Part shown: positions 15,927 to 24,024 of the stretch, piece after piece | Position numbering within the stretch: position 1 is the first letter of the stretch | Layout: every line of letters begins with the position of its first letter | Source: Corynebacterium incognita | GTDB lineage: Bacteria; Actinomycetota; Actinomycetes; Mycobacteriales; Mycobacteriaceae | Assembly: GCF_014217255.1 (NCBI RefSeq) | Contig: NZ_CP059404.1 | Location: 868,001 to 932,000, forward strand | Direction of reading: 5' to 3' | DNA length: 64,000 nucleotides | Translations under genes and position numbers: made by a program | Notes under the pieces: generated by a model | Seen by the model: only the letters and a program-made list of their open reading frames with translations | Databases searched by the model: none | Told to the model about the DNA's origin: nothing

Positions 15927-18307
15927 TCGTTGTCTCCGTAGTTCTTCCAGCCCGGGTGCTGGCCGCCGTCGTCGCCCTGCTCGGGCTGCTGTGGCTGCGC
16001 AGGCTGCTCGGGGGCCTTGTCCGGCTTGGGCGCGTAGGGGTTATTCAGCTCCTGCTTGCCATTCCAGTTGTCCGGGGCAGGCTGCTGCGGAGCGGGCTGC
16101 GCGTGGCGGCCGCCGGACTCGCGCACGCGCGGGATCTGCGCGGTGTCGTCCTCGCTCGGACGCGGCGCGTCCCAGGGGCTGACGTTGTCCCCGGCATGCT
16201 TTTCCAGGCTGAACCCGTGCTCCTCGCGCTGGCTCGGCTGGCTTGGTTGGCCGGGCTGCTTCGACTCCTTCGAGTCGGTGTCGAGCTTGTCCTGCTCCAG
16301 CGCCTTCTCCGCCAAGCGACGCTCGCGGGCCTCCTTCGAGGCGTCGAGAAGCGTGCGACGCTTCGGCGGCTCCTCGCCACGCTCAATGGCAAGCTCGGTC
16401 GGGGTCTTGATAGGCTCCCGGCCGGCCTGCTTGGGGAAGCGCACGTTTTCGTTCGGGAACACATCGTCCGGCTCCGCCGGGTCGATGCCCTCGAAGATGA
16501 CCTCCAGATCCGGGCGGCGCAGGGTCTCCTTCTCCAGGAGCTGCTCAGCCAGGGTGTCCAGGTAATCACGGTGGGACTCCAGGATCTTGTAGGCCTGCTC
16601 GTGCGCGCGGTCCAACAGGTACGCCATCTGCTCGTCGATGGTGGCGGCCACCTTGTCCGAATACTCGATGCTGCCACCACCGCCGCCGTAGCCTGCGAAC
16701 GGATCGCCCTGCTCCTTGCCGTACTTCACCGTGCCCAGCTCCGGAGAGAAGCCGTACTCGGTCAGCATGGCGCGCGCGATCTTGGTGGCCTGCTCAATAT
16801 CGGAGGACGCGCCCGTGGTCGGCGAACCGAACACCAGCTCCTCCGCTGCGCGGCCGCCCATGGCGAAGACCAGCTGGGCGTACATCTCATCGCGGGTGTA
16901 CATGCCCTTATCGTCTTCCTGCGCCGTCATGGCGTGGCCGCCGGTGCGGCCGCGGGCCAGGATCGTCACCTTGTACACGCGCTCAATGTGCTTCTGTGCC
17001 CAGGCGGCCAAGGTGTGGCCGCCCTCGTGGTACGCGGTAATCTTCTTCTCCAGCTCGGAGATCAACTTGGAGGAGCGGCGCGGGCCGCCGATGACGCGGT
17101 CCGTGGCCTCTTCCAACGCATCCGCGGTAATCACGGTGCCGCCGATACGGGCGGTGAGCAGTGCGGCCTCGTTGAGCACGTTGGCCAAATCCGCGCCGGA
17201 CATGCCGGCGGTGCGCTTGGCCAGCATAGACAGGTCCGCGTCGGGGCCCAACGGCTTGCCCTTGGCATGCACCTTGAGGATCTGCTCGCGGCCCTTGAGA
17301 TCCGGGTTGGTCACCGGGATCTGGCGGTCGAAGCGGCCCGGGCGCAACAACGCCGGGTCCAGGATGTCCGGGCGGTTGGTGGCCGCCATCAAGATGACGC
17401 CCTCGCGGTCACCAAAGCCGTCCATCTCCACGAGGAGCTGGTTCAGCGTCTGCTCGCGCTCGTCGTGGCCGCCGCCCATGCCGGAGCCGCGCTGGCGGCC
17501 CACGGCGTCAATCTCGTCCACGAAGATGATGCACGGCGAGTTTTCCTTCGCCTGCTTAAACAGGTCGCGCACGCGGGAGGCGCCCACACCCACGAACATC
17601 TCCACGAAGTCCGAACCGGAGATACTGAAGAACGGCACACCGGCCTCGCCAGCCACGGCGCGGGCCAGCAGCGTCTTACCGGTACCCGGAGGGCCGTACA
17701 GCAGCACGCCGCGCGGAATCTTCGCGCCCAGCTCGTGGTAGCGAGTGGGGTCTTCCAAGAAGTCCTTGATTTCCTGCAGCTCGTCCACGGCCTCGTCCGC
17801 ACCAGCCACGTCCGCGAACGTGTTGGTGGGCATGTCCTTGGTCAGCTCCTTGGCCTTGTTGCCGCCGAAGCCGAACATCCCGCCAGTCTGCATGCGCGAC
17901 ATCAGCCAGAACAGCAAGCCGAACATGATGAGCATGGGCAGCATGAAGCTCAGCATGGAGCCTAAGAAGGAATCCTGGCTCACGTGCGTGGTGTACTTCT
18001 CCGGCTTCGACTTCTTCACCGCGTCGAAGATCTCCGGGGAGGTCCGGGCCGGGTACTGCGCGATGACCTCTTCGATGCCGTCGCGCTCTTCCACCGTGAT
18101 GGGTTCCTTGAGCTTCAGGCGCACCTGCTGCTCGCGGTCGTCGATCTGGGCTTCCTTGATGTTCTTCTTAGACAGCTGCTCCATGGCCACCGAGGTGTCC
18201 ACGCGCATCATCCCGCGGGTGTCATCAAGCAGGAAGGTGATGGCAAACAGCGTCACCAAAACAACGGCCGCCGCGCCACCCCATTGAAGGATTTTCTTGT
18301 TGTTCAT
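15923..18307 (-). CDS. ftsH: ATP-dependent zinc metalloprotease FtsH
   Basis: FtsH is a membrane-bound AAA+ protease that degrades unassembled or damaged membrane proteins. The 794-residue product has two N-terminal membrane helices (about residues 8-27 and 114-137), Walker A GPPGTGKT near 207, Walker [12 protein letters not shown] near 263, the SRH segment [17 protein letters not shown] near 312-330 and the zinc site HEGGH near 426. The C-terminal 180 residues or so form a low-complexity tail rich in Gln, Pro, Glu and Lys, longer than in E. coli FtsH but usual in corynebacteria. It lies 12 nt after hpt and overlaps folE. Confidence 0.97.
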   Translation of the reverse strand: MNNKKILQWGGAAAVVLVTLFAITFLLDDTRGMMRVDTSVAMEQLSKKNIKEAQIDDREQQVRLKLKEPITVEERDGIEEVIAQYPARTSPEIFDAVKKSKPEKYTTHVSQDSFLGSMLSFMLPMLIMFGLLFWLMSRMQTGGMFGFGGNKAKELTKDMPTNTFADVAGADEAVDELQEIKDFLEDPTRYHELGAKIPRGVLLYGPPGTGKTLLARAVAGEAGVPFFSISGSDFVEMFVGVGASRVRDLFKQAKENSPCIIFVDEIDAVGRQRGSGMGGGHDEREQTLNQLLVEMDGFGDREGVILMAATNRPDILDPALLRPGRFDRQIPVTNPDLKGREQILKVHAKGKPLGPDADLSMLAKRTAGMSGADLANVLNEAALLTARIGGTVITADALEEATDRVIGGPRRSSKLISELEKKITAYHEGGHTLAAWAQKHIERVYKVTILARGRTGGHAMTAQEDDKGMYTRDEMYAQLVFAMGGRAAEELVFGSPTTGASSDIEQATKIARAMLTEYGFSPELGTVKYGKEQGDPFAGYGGGGGSIEYSDKVAATIDEQMAYLLDRAHEQAYKILESHRDYLDTLAEQLLEKETLRRPDLEVIFEGIDPAEPDDVFPNENVRFPKQAGREPIKTPTELAIERGEEPPKRRTLLDASKEARERRLAEKALEQDKLDTDSKESKQPGQPSQPSQREEHGFSLEKHAGDNVSPWDAPRPSEDDTAQIPRVRESGGRHAQPAPQQPAPDNWNGKQELNNPYAPKPDKAPEQPAQPQQPEQGDDGGQHPGWKNYGDNE

Positions 18308-18319
18308 TAGGAGGTAACT

Positions 18320-18919
18320 CTAGTTGTTGCCGTAGACATTAGGGTGCAGGGTACCCACGTACGGCAAATCGCGGTAGCGCTCCGCGTAGTCCAGACCGTA
18401 GCCGATAACGAATTCGTTGGGGATGTCAAAGCCCACGTCCAGCAGATCAATATCAGCGGTGACAACCTCCGGCTTCCGCAGCAAGGTCACCACCTCCAGC
18501 GAACGCGGGTGGCGGTTCTTCAGGTTGCGCAGCAGCCAGGACAGGGTCAGGCCGGAGTCGATGATGTCCTCGACGATGAGCACGTCGCGCCCCTCCACAT
18601 CGCGGTCCAGGTCCTTCAAAATGCGCACGACGCCGGACGACGTCGTGGCGTTGCCGTAGGAGGACACCGCCATGAACTCCAGCTGCGCCGGGATGGACAG
18701 CTTGCGTGCGAAATCAGTAAGGAAGAAGACCGCGCCCTTGAGCACGCAGACCAACACGAGGTCCTCGTCCGCATCCTTATACTTCTCCGACACCATGTCC
18801 GCCAGCTCTTGGATGCGGTTTTGCAAGGTCACCTCATCAATGAGGACCGCCTCGACGTCACCGTCGTCGTAGCAGTGTGCGGGGACGTCTGTGTTCTTCT
18901 TGTCGTACATCTCGGTCAT
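18320..18919 (-). CDS. hpt: Hypoxanthine phosphoribosyltransferase
   Basis: Hpt salvages hypoxanthine and guanine to IMP and GMP with PRPP. The product has about 199 residues from ATG 18919; a TTG at 18931 is also possible, but the purine-rich AGAAAGG lies only 1 nt before it. Key motifs are [17 protein letters not shown] near residue 50, the PRPP-binding [18 protein letters not shown] near 110 and the C-terminal [20 protein letters not shown]. It stands between tilS and ftsH, the same order as in mycobacteria. Confidence 0.94.
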   Translation of the reverse strand: MTEMYDKKNTDVPAHCYDDGDVEAVLIDEVTLQNRIQELADMVSEKYKDADEDLVLVCVLKGAVFFLTDFARKLSIPAQLEFMAVSSYGNATTSSGVVRILKDLDRDVEGRDVLIVEDIIDSGLTLSWLLRNLKNRHPRSLEVVTLLRKPEVVTADIDLLDVGFDIPNEFVIGYGLDYAERYRDLPYVGTLHPNVYGNN

Positions 18920-18968
18920 GGTCGCGGCCAAGCCTTTCTTCGGTGTTTGTGCTGCTTCTAGCTGCCCG

Positions 18969-19889
18969 CTAGCTCACATTCTGTACAGACAGTGTGCCAC
19001 CAACGCGGACAACTTCCAACCTTCTGCCGATTGTAACGGCACCTTGTCCCCGCCAGTGCGTACAGAGGGCCTCGATCTCTCTCAGCGCTTCTTTAGTCAC
19101 CGGGGCGTCGTGTGCGTGCAGGAGCGCTCGGATGGCCCGGCGCCGCCGCGGGGCCGGCAGCGCAGCCAGCTCCGCGCAGTTCGCGGTCAGTGTCTCCGGC
19201 TCGAGCTCAGCGTTGTCCTCCGCGACCGCGTCGGCCGCCTGCGCCAGCGGCGCCACGGCATCGCCGCCGATGATTTCCCCGAGCCGCGGAATAATATCCT
19301 TACGCAGCGCCACCCTCCGAAAATCTTCCCGGTCGTTGTGCGGGTCCTGCCAGGGCTCCACCCCGAGCTCCGCGCAGGCGCCTGCGGTGTCCTCGCGGCG
19401 CACCTGCAACAGCGGCCGCACCACGGACCCCGAACGCGGCAGCATCGCCGTGGCGTGCCCGCGCAACAACCCCAGCAGCAACGTCTCCGCCTGGTCCTCC
19501 GCGGTGTGCGCCACCCACGTTTCGTCGCCGTGTTCTGCCAGCGCGGCGTAGCGCACCCGGCGCGCGGCGGCCTCCAGGGACTCCCCCGGGTGCTTATCGA
19601 CGTCCACATCCACCACCGTCGCCTGTAACCCCCAGGCCCGGGCGTGGGTGGCGGCGCGCTCCGCGACGACGCGGGAACCGGGCTGGAGCTGGTGGTTGAC
19701 ACACACGACGGTGAGGAAGCTCGAGTCCTTTCCGCGCAGCTCCGCGGCCAGCGCGGCCACGAGCGCCAGCGAATCCGCGCCGCCGGACAGCCCCACCGCG
19801 ACCGCGCCGCGACGCTCGCGCAGGGCGACGGCCACGGGGCGTCGACAAGCAAGAAAGTGCGGGGAGACGCGCGGCCAGAATGGTTCCAC
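18969..19889 (-). CDS. tilS: tRNA(Ile)-lysidine synthase
   Basis: TilS puts lysine on C34 of the CAU-anticodon isoleucine tRNA so it reads AUA. The 306-residue product carries the PP-loop [15 protein letters not shown] near residues 33-47, [11 protein letters not shown] near 65, the [23 protein letters not shown] segment near 115-140 and [13 protein letters not shown] near 155. It is the short form without the C-terminal tRNA-binding domain, normal in actinobacteria. The start is GTG 19889 with GGAG 9 nt upstream, 14 nt after the dacB stop. Confidence 0.93.
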   Translation of the reverse strand: MEPFWPRVSPHFLACRRPVAVALRERRGAVAVGLSGGADSLALVAALAAELRGKDSSFLTVVCVNHQLQPGSRVVAERAATHARAWGLQATVVDVDVDKHPGESLEAAARRVRYAALAEHGDETWVAHTAEDQAETLLLGLLRGHATAMLPRSGSVVRPLLQVRREDTAGACAELGVEPWQDPHNDREDFRRVALRKDIIPRLGEIIGGDAVAPLAQAADAVAEDNAELEPETLTANCAELAALPAPRRRRAIRALLHAHDAPVTKEALREIEALCTHWRGQGAVTIGRRLEVVRVGGTLSVQNVS

Positions 19890-19903
19890 GAGGTTGCTCC
19901 GGC

Positions 19904-21208
19904 CTAGAACTCGCGCAGGGCACTGGCCAGATCGTCGAGGCCGGCCCGGGCGGCGAGGACGTCGGAATCGTTGCTGACCATGCCGAAGGAATACACGCGG
20001 CCCGACTTTCCGACCGCGGTGCCCGTGAGCGCGGACGTGCCGGTCAGGGTGCCGGTCTTAGCGCGGACATACCCCAGCCCGGCGCGATCGTCGTAGCGTT
20101 CCGCGAGCGTGCCCTCCCCGCCGGCCACGGGCAGGTAGCCCAGCAGGGGGCGCAGCTCGGGCTGCTCGACGGCGGCCGCGACGACGGCGTCCAGCGTGGC
20201 GGCGGGGATGCGGTTGTTCTTGGACAGGCCGCAGTTGTCGGTCAGCCGCACGCCGTCGGTGGGGATACCGTGCTCCTCGAGCACCGCGAGCGTGGCGGCG
20301 GTGGCACCCTCGAAGCTCGCGTCCTCGCCACGGGTGGTGGCCAGCTCGCGGGCGATGGCCTCGGCGGCGATGTTGTCGGAGTGCTTCACCATGTCCTGGG
20401 TCCGCTCGTCCAGGCGCGCGGAACGGGTACTGGCCAGGACCTTCGCGTCCGCAGACGCGGGGGCGAAGCCGGAGGACTCCGCGCCCAGACGCTGGGCGAG
20501 GCGCTGCGCGACGTCCAGGGCCGGGGTGTGACTACGCGGCATGTCGCCGGTCAGCTCGCCGGAGCGGCCCGGCTCGCCGAGGCGGGCGCCGAAGCGCATG
20601 ACCGGCTGCATCGGGGCGATAAAGCCGCCGTCGATGTCCGCGCGCTCCCAGCCGGGGTTGAAGTCCTTGCCGCCCCACGCGCTGGTGTCCACGAAGACGC
20701 CGTCGACCTGCTGGCCTTCCAGCTCCTTGGCCAGGTCCTCGATTTGCTTATCGGTCAGCCAGACGTCACCGGCGGCCTTGATGACCACGTTGCCCTCGAC
20801 CTTCCCAGCGACCACCTCGGTAGTGATGCGGTGGTCCTCCCCCAGCTCTAGCGTGGCGGCGGCGGTGGTGAGCACCTTCGTGGCGCTGGCGGGCAGCAGG
20901 GCGCGGTCGGCGGCGTGGTCCCAGACTACGTCGCCGGTGGTCGTGTCGGTGACCCGCGCGCTGAACTCGCCAAGGTCGGCGTCGGCGAGCACGCCATCCA
21001 GGCGCGCGGCGATGGCGGCGGCGTCCGCCTCACCCTCGGGCGCCTGCAGCGGGGCAAGCGGGGCGGTGGGCTCGGCTACGGTCAGCGGCTCGCCATGGCT
21101 TAAGTCCTTGTACTCGTTGTGTACAGCCACGCCGACACCGGCCGTCGCCGCCACCGCGCCCGCGGTCAGCAACGCGGCCACGGACCACCACACATGCTTC
21201 GCTTTCAT
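19904..21208 (-). CDS. dacB: D-alanyl-D-alanine carboxypeptidase/endopeptidase (PBP4/DacB type)
   Basis: The 434-residue envelope enzyme trims or cleaves peptidoglycan stem peptides. An N-terminal membrane anchor or signal (residues about 7-30, [21 protein letters not shown]) is followed by the PBP4 fold. The three serine-peptidase motifs are SATK in [12 protein letters not shown] near residue 103, SDN in [12 protein letters not shown] near 285 and KTG in [16 protein letters not shown] near 385. It diverges from ppa, exactly as Rv3627c does from Rv3628. TAGGGT ends 8 nt before its ATG, a likely leaderless start of the long operon. Confidence 0.93.
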   Translation of the reverse strand: MKAKHVWWSVAALLTAGAVAATAGVGVAVHNEYKDLSHGEPLTVAEPTAPLAPLQAPEGEADAAAIAARLDGVLADADLGEFSARVTDTTTGDVVWDHAADRALLPASATKVLTTAAATLELGEDHRITTEVVAGKVEGNVVIKAAGDVWLTDKQIEDLAKELEGQQVDGVFVDTSAWGGKDFNPGWERADIDGGFIAPMQPVMRFGARLGEPGRSGELTGDMPRSHTPALDVAQRLAQRLGAESSGFAPASADAKVLASTRSARLDERTQDMVKHSDNIAAEAIARELATTRGEDASFEGATAATLAVLEEHGIPTDGVRLTDNCGLSKNNRIPAATLDAVVAAAVEQPELRPLLGYLPVAGGEGTLAERYDDRAGLGYVRAKTGTLTGTSALTGTAVGKSGRVYSFGMVSNDSDVLAARAGLDDLASALREF

Positions 21209-21216
21209 CGCCTCAT

Positions 21217-21222
21217 ACCCTA
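21217..21222 (-). promoter_or_regulatory. Candidate -10 (TAGGGT) for leaderless dacB operon
   Basis: TAGGGT on the minus strand ends 8 nt before the dacB ATG. It would start the 12-gene dacB-to-PanC-like operon. Confidence 0.4.
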
Positions 21223-21306
21223 GTCGGTTGCCACCGGGCGGGGTGCAAGCCCCCGCCCGCTAAGATGGGAGGCGGTAAAAATTTCGCGCACCCAACTGGA
21301 GGCAAC

Positions 21307-21783
21307 ATGAGCATCGAAGTGACCATCGAGATCCCAAAGGGCTCCCGTAACAAGTACGAGGTGGACCACGAGACCGGCAAGGTCTTCCTGGACCGCTACC
21401 TGTTCACCCCGATGGCCTACCCGGCTGACTACGGCTTCATCGACCACACCCTCGGCGAGGACGGCGACCCGCTGGACGCGCTGGTCATCCTGCCGGAGCC
21501 GGTCTTCCCGGGCGTCATCGTCAACGCGCGCCCGCTCGGCGTGTTCAAGATGACCGACGAGGCCGGCGGCGACGACAAGCTGCTCTGCATCGTCGACGAC
21601 GTTCGCTGGGAGCGCTACCAGGACATCGCGGACGTGGAGCAGCACGTCAAGGACGAGATCGAGCACTTCTTCACCCGCTACAAGGACCTCGAGCCAAACA
21701 AGGAAGTCACCGGCTCTGGCTGGGGCGACAAGGCTGAGGCGCAGCGCATCCTCGACGAGGCCATCGCGCGCTACAAGGCCTAA
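21307..21783 (+). CDS. ppa: Inorganic pyrophosphatase
   Basis: Ppa hydrolyses pyrophosphate to phosphate in the cytoplasm and pulls biosynthetic reactions forward. The 158-residue family I enzyme has [18 protein letters not shown] at residues 7-24, [22 protein letters not shown] near 39-60 with the metal-binding aspartates, and KPxE-like [15 protein letters not shown] near 90. The start ATG 21307 follows GGAGG at 21298-21302 with 4 nt spacing; a -10-like TAAGAT lies at 21260-21265. The gene diverges from dacB. Confidence 0.97.
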   Translation: MSIEVTIEIPKGSRNKYEVDHETGKVFLDRYLFTPMAYPADYGFIDHTLGEDGDPLDALVILPEPVFPGVIVNARPLGVFKMTDEAGGDDKLLCIVDDVRWERYQDIADVEQHVKDEIEHFFTRYKDLEPNKEVTGSGWGDKAEAQRILDEAIARYKA

Positions 21784-21798
21784 CCCGGGCGCTTCCCG

Positions 21799-21822
21799 CG
21801 GCCCGCTGTCGGCTGCGGGCCG
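21799..21822 (+). terminator. GC-rich hairpin after ppa
   Basis: CGGCCCGC and GCGGGCCG form an 8-bp stem with an 8-nt loop, 15 nt after the ppa stop. The following TT is short, so termination is probable but weak. Confidence 0.5.
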
Positions 21823-21854
21823 TTCCGCGGCCTGATCCTCGGCCGTTGTACTTA

Positions 21855-21921
21855 AGGTCGGGATCCAAAGGTCGGATACACCCCTTCGAGAAGCTCTTCC
21901 CGACTTTTGGATCCCGGCCTT
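21855..21921. repeat. Compact inverted repeat of the GGTCGGGATCCAAA family
   Basis: The left arm (21855-21875, AGGTCGGGATCCAAAGGTCG) and the right arm (21899-21921, CCCGACTTTTGGATCCCGGC) pair over about 21 bp with 3 mismatches around a 23-nt loop. The right arm with its GCTCTT lead is nearly the same as 1606-1627. It lies between the convergent ppa and DUF559 genes, where it could end transcription from both sides. Confidence 0.65.
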
Positions 21922-21933
21922 TGGCTTTTCACA

Positions 21934-22905
21934 CTAAAGGTCGCGTAGCTCTCGACGCACCCACTCAGCAAGCTGGCTTGACCGCGGCCCTCCCACCGTC
22001 AGGTCCTCCGCCCGCACGCGCAGCACCCGATAGCCCGCGCCGCGGATCGCGTACTCACGCCCATGTTCCTCGCGCACCACCGCGTTGACATCCTCTCCAT
22101 ACGACTGCCCGTCGTATTTCACGCGACCGTCTACCTCAACCACGAGCCGACCGTTGACCAGAAAGTCCACGCGAAATCGGCGCTCCACGTCCCCCTTCCG
22201 CACAACCAGCAACGTCTGTGGCACCAACGATTGCAGCTCACCCTCCGCCAGCATCGCCTCCAGGATGACGCGCGCTTTCGTCTCCAGCGGCGAGTCCGCG
22301 CAATCCACCGACCGCATAATCACCTTGCGGAGACGTCCTTTCCCCCTGAACCGCGGCATCGCTTCCACCTGGGCCAACAGTGAGTCGCGGGAGCAGGAAG
22401 GCCAGCGGCGTCGCATAGCATCACAGACCACTAGCGCCTCCAGCTCATCGCCGTACGCCACGATGTCACGCATCGCGCGGAGCGGGTGAACAACTCGAGC
22501 TCCCTCAACGATGCGGATTTCAGGACTATCTACCGCGAGCTTGGCTGCACGGAACACCGCCCCGGGTGGGGTTTTGGTAGCTCCGGACACCTTGGTTCCA
22601 GGCATGAGCAGTTCAACTGTTGGGTCCTGAGTCAAGACGGGCAGGCGCCAAATCCGCGCGGCGGCAACACCTGTGACCACCGCTTTTCGCGCAGACCGCC
22701 CGCGCGCCACAGCGTGCGCCCGGGCCTTCTCCCACGGCGGGAGATTCTCATACAGTTCGCGGGGCACGGCCCACCAACCTGCCAGCTTGAGGTAGTCGCG
22801 CTCCCACACATGCAGAGCATCGTGGCCCAAGCGGTTGAGGTGGACAAGTCCGTATTCATTGTCAGCGGTCATAGTCGTGTTCATGCCCTTATCGTGCACA
22901 GTCAC
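21934..22905 (-). CDS. DUF559-type protein with PD-(D/E)XK-like nuclease domain
   Basis: The product is up to 323 residues (GTG 22905; ATG 22884 also possible). The N-terminal 160 residues resemble the winged-helix and linker region of actinobacterial AbiEi-like/DUF559 proteins. The C-terminal domain has a nuclease-like core RVDFLVNGRLVVEVDGRVKYD at about residues 240-260, with Asp followed by E-V-D-G, and then HGREYAIRGAGYRVLRVRAEDL, as in Vsr and DUF559 folds. Such proteins are often annotated as antitoxin-like, but no toxin gene lies beside it. It stands alone, divergent from the rhodanese gene. Nuclease activity is inference from the fold. Confidence 0.65.
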   Translation of the reverse strand: MTVHDKGMNTTMTADNEYGLVHLNRLGHDALHVWERDYLKLAGWWAVPRELYENLPPWEKARAHAVARGRSARKAVVTGVAAARIWRLPVLTQDPTVELLMPGTKVSGATKTPPGAVFRAAKLAVDSPEIRIVEGARVVHPLRAMRDIVAYGDELEALVVCDAMRRRWPSCSRDSLLAQVEAMPRFRGKGRLRKVIMRSVDCADSPLETKARVILEAMLAEGELQSLVPQTLLVVRKGDVERRFRVDFLVNGRLVVEVDGRVKYDGQSYGEDVNAVVREEHGREYAIRGAGYRVLRVRAEDLTVGGPRSSQLAEWVRRELRDL

Positions 22906-23035
22906 GCGAAAGGCACCCAGGCGCAGTGAACCGGGCTGTGGAGAACCCGCTCCACCGCGGAAGGTTTATCCACAGATTCGGCGGCGAGGCGCCGGACCCC
23001 TTGCCAACTGCGCACGACGCTGCTAGCCGCATGCG

Positions 23036-23041
23036 TACACT
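23036..23041 (+). promoter_or_regulatory. -10 (TACACT) for leaderless rhodanese gene
   Basis: TACACT ends 7 nt before ATG 23049 and no Shine-Dalgarno is present. The same TACACT hexamer precedes the GT87 and def genes at the same distance. Confidence 0.5.
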
Positions 23042-23048
23042 GGCGGCC

Positions 23049-23351
23049 ATGAAAGAAGTCAACGTTTCTGAAGTTCCATCCGACGCTCAACTGATTGACG
23101 TGCGCGAGCCCGAGGAGTGGGCCGCGGACCACGCCGCGGGCGCCGTGCACATCCCGCTGGGCGAGGTCCCGGAGCGCGCGGGCGAGATTGCCCCGGACCG
23201 CGACATTTACATCATCTGCAAGTCCGGCGGGCGCAGCGCGCGTGCCGCGCAGTACCTGGAGCAGGCGCGCGGCTGGGAGGCCATCAACGTCGCGGGCGGT
23301 ACCGACGCGTGGCGCGAAGCGGGCCTGCCGATGGAGACGCCCGAAAACTAG
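23049..23351 (+). CDS. Single-domain rhodanese-like protein
   Basis: The 100-residue protein is one rhodanese domain: LIDVREPEEWAADHAAGAVHIPLGE at residues 16-40, the active-site loop CKSGGRSARAAQYL at about 59-72 with catalytic Cys, and GGTDAWREAGLPME at the end. It may carry sulfur as a persulfide in the cytoplasm. The start ATG 23049 is chosen because the reading upstream has no homology and TACACT sits 7 nt before it. It is a monocistronic gene, divergent from the DUF559 gene and followed by a long inverted repeat. The sulfur donor and acceptor are unknown. Confidence 0.88.
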   Translation: MKEVNVSEVPSDAQLIDVREPEEWAADHAAGAVHIPLGEVPERAGEIAPDRDIYIICKSGGRSARAAQYLEQARGWEAINVAGGTDAWREAGLPMETPEN

Positions 23352-23365
23352 CGCCACCCCACAAG

Positions 23366-23436
23366 CCGAGCGACAAACCTCTGGTTGACCCGCCGCTAGG
23401 GCCCGCATCAGGGCCAAGCAGAGGTTTGTCTCTCGG
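23366..23436. repeat. Long inverted repeat between rhodanese and marR genes
   Basis: Arms CCGAGCGACAAACCTCTGG.. (23366-23387) and 23415-23436 pair at 20 of 22 positions, with an unbroken 12-bp core GACAAACCTCTG/CAGAGGTTTGTC (23372-23383, 23419-23430). The 27-nt loop contains GGGCCCGCATCAGGGCC. It could end rhodanese transcription, but no T run follows directly (GGGTTTTGCC), so a regulatory or mobile origin is also possible. Confidence 0.7.
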
Positions 23437-23505
23437 GTTTTGCCACGGACCCGCCCCACACCCCGGCCCGCACACACCAACAAATAGTGGGCTTCAGCCC
23501 ATCAT

Positions 23506-23544
23506 TTGAGTTTGTAACCGTAGGAGGCATACTATGGTGGTATG
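23506..23544 (+). promoter_or_regulatory. Promoter and dyad operator of marR-pls operon
   Basis: A -35-like TTGAGT (23506-23511), 18-nt spacer and -10 TACTAT (23530-23535) lie just before ATG 23542, leaving 6 nt, so the message should be leaderless. A CATAC-N7-GTATG dyad (23528-23544) covers the -10 and the start codon, a natural site for autorepression by the MarR product. GTAGGAGG at 23520-23527 is 14 nt from the ATG, too far to act as Shine-Dalgarno. Confidence 0.55.
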
Positions 23545-24024
23545 TCTCTGAGCAATAACTCCGCTATCCCCACCGAACTGCTGGAATCCCCGTCATTCCA
23601 GCTGGAGCGCCTCCGCCGCCGCACCCGCGACGGCGTCGAAGCCGCACTCGCCACCCAAAAGACCACCCTGCGCGAATTCTGGGTCCTGACCTGCCTCGTA
23701 CACGCCGACGCCGCGTCCCAGTCTTACCTCTCCGAAATCCTGGCCATCGACGCCTCCGACATGGTGCGCCTCATCGACGCCCTCGAGGAGCGCAACTGGG
23801 CCAAGCGCGAGCGCGATCCCAAGGATCGCCGCCGTCAAATCGTGGCTGCCACCAAGCGTGGTGCCAAGACACAAAAGGAACTGGCCACCCTCGTCCTGGA
23901 CGCCGAGAACGAGGCCCTGGATCCGTCCACTGACAAGCAGCTCAAGCACCTGCGCAAGCTGGCCAAGTCCATCATCGCCGCCGACGTCGAACCCGATGCC
24001 GACGGCACGGAGAAGGAGTCTTAA
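23542..24024 (+). CDS. MarR family transcriptional regulator
   Basis: The 160-residue protein has the MarR winged helix-turn-helix: TLREFWVLTCLVHADAASQSYLSEIL (about residues 39-65), recognition helix around ASDMVRLIDALEERNWAKRERDPKDRRRQIVAATKRG (about 72-108) with the wing motif RDPKDRRRQ, and a C-terminal dimer helix. It likely represses its own operon; a CATAC-N7-GTATG dyad overlaps its promoter and start. The stop TAA abuts the ATG of the downstream synthetase with zero gap, so the regulator and the polymer synthetase are cotranscribed. The ligand is unknown. Confidence 0.88.
   Translation: MSLSNNSAIPTELLESPSFQLERLRRRTRDGVEAALATQKTTLREFWVLTCLVHADAASQSYLSEILAIDASDMVRLIDALEERNWAKRERDPKDRRRQIVAATKRGAKTQKELATLVLDAENEALDPSTDKQLKHLRKLAKSIIAADVEPDADGTEKES

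Noticed and set aside
15956-17965. Plus-strand frame of about 669 codons opposite ftsH
   Set aside because: No recognisable domain or ribosome binding site, and ftsH has all AAA and zinc motifs on the other strand.
18919-18931. TTG start for hpt at 18931
   Set aside because: The purine-rich AGAAAGG lies only 1 nt before the TTG; the ATG 12 nt later is preferred, although neither spacing is ideal.
23520-23527. GTAGGAGG as Shine-Dalgarno of marR
   Set aside because: It is 14 nt from the ATG and lies in the spacer of the -35/-10 promoter, so it would not be transcribed.
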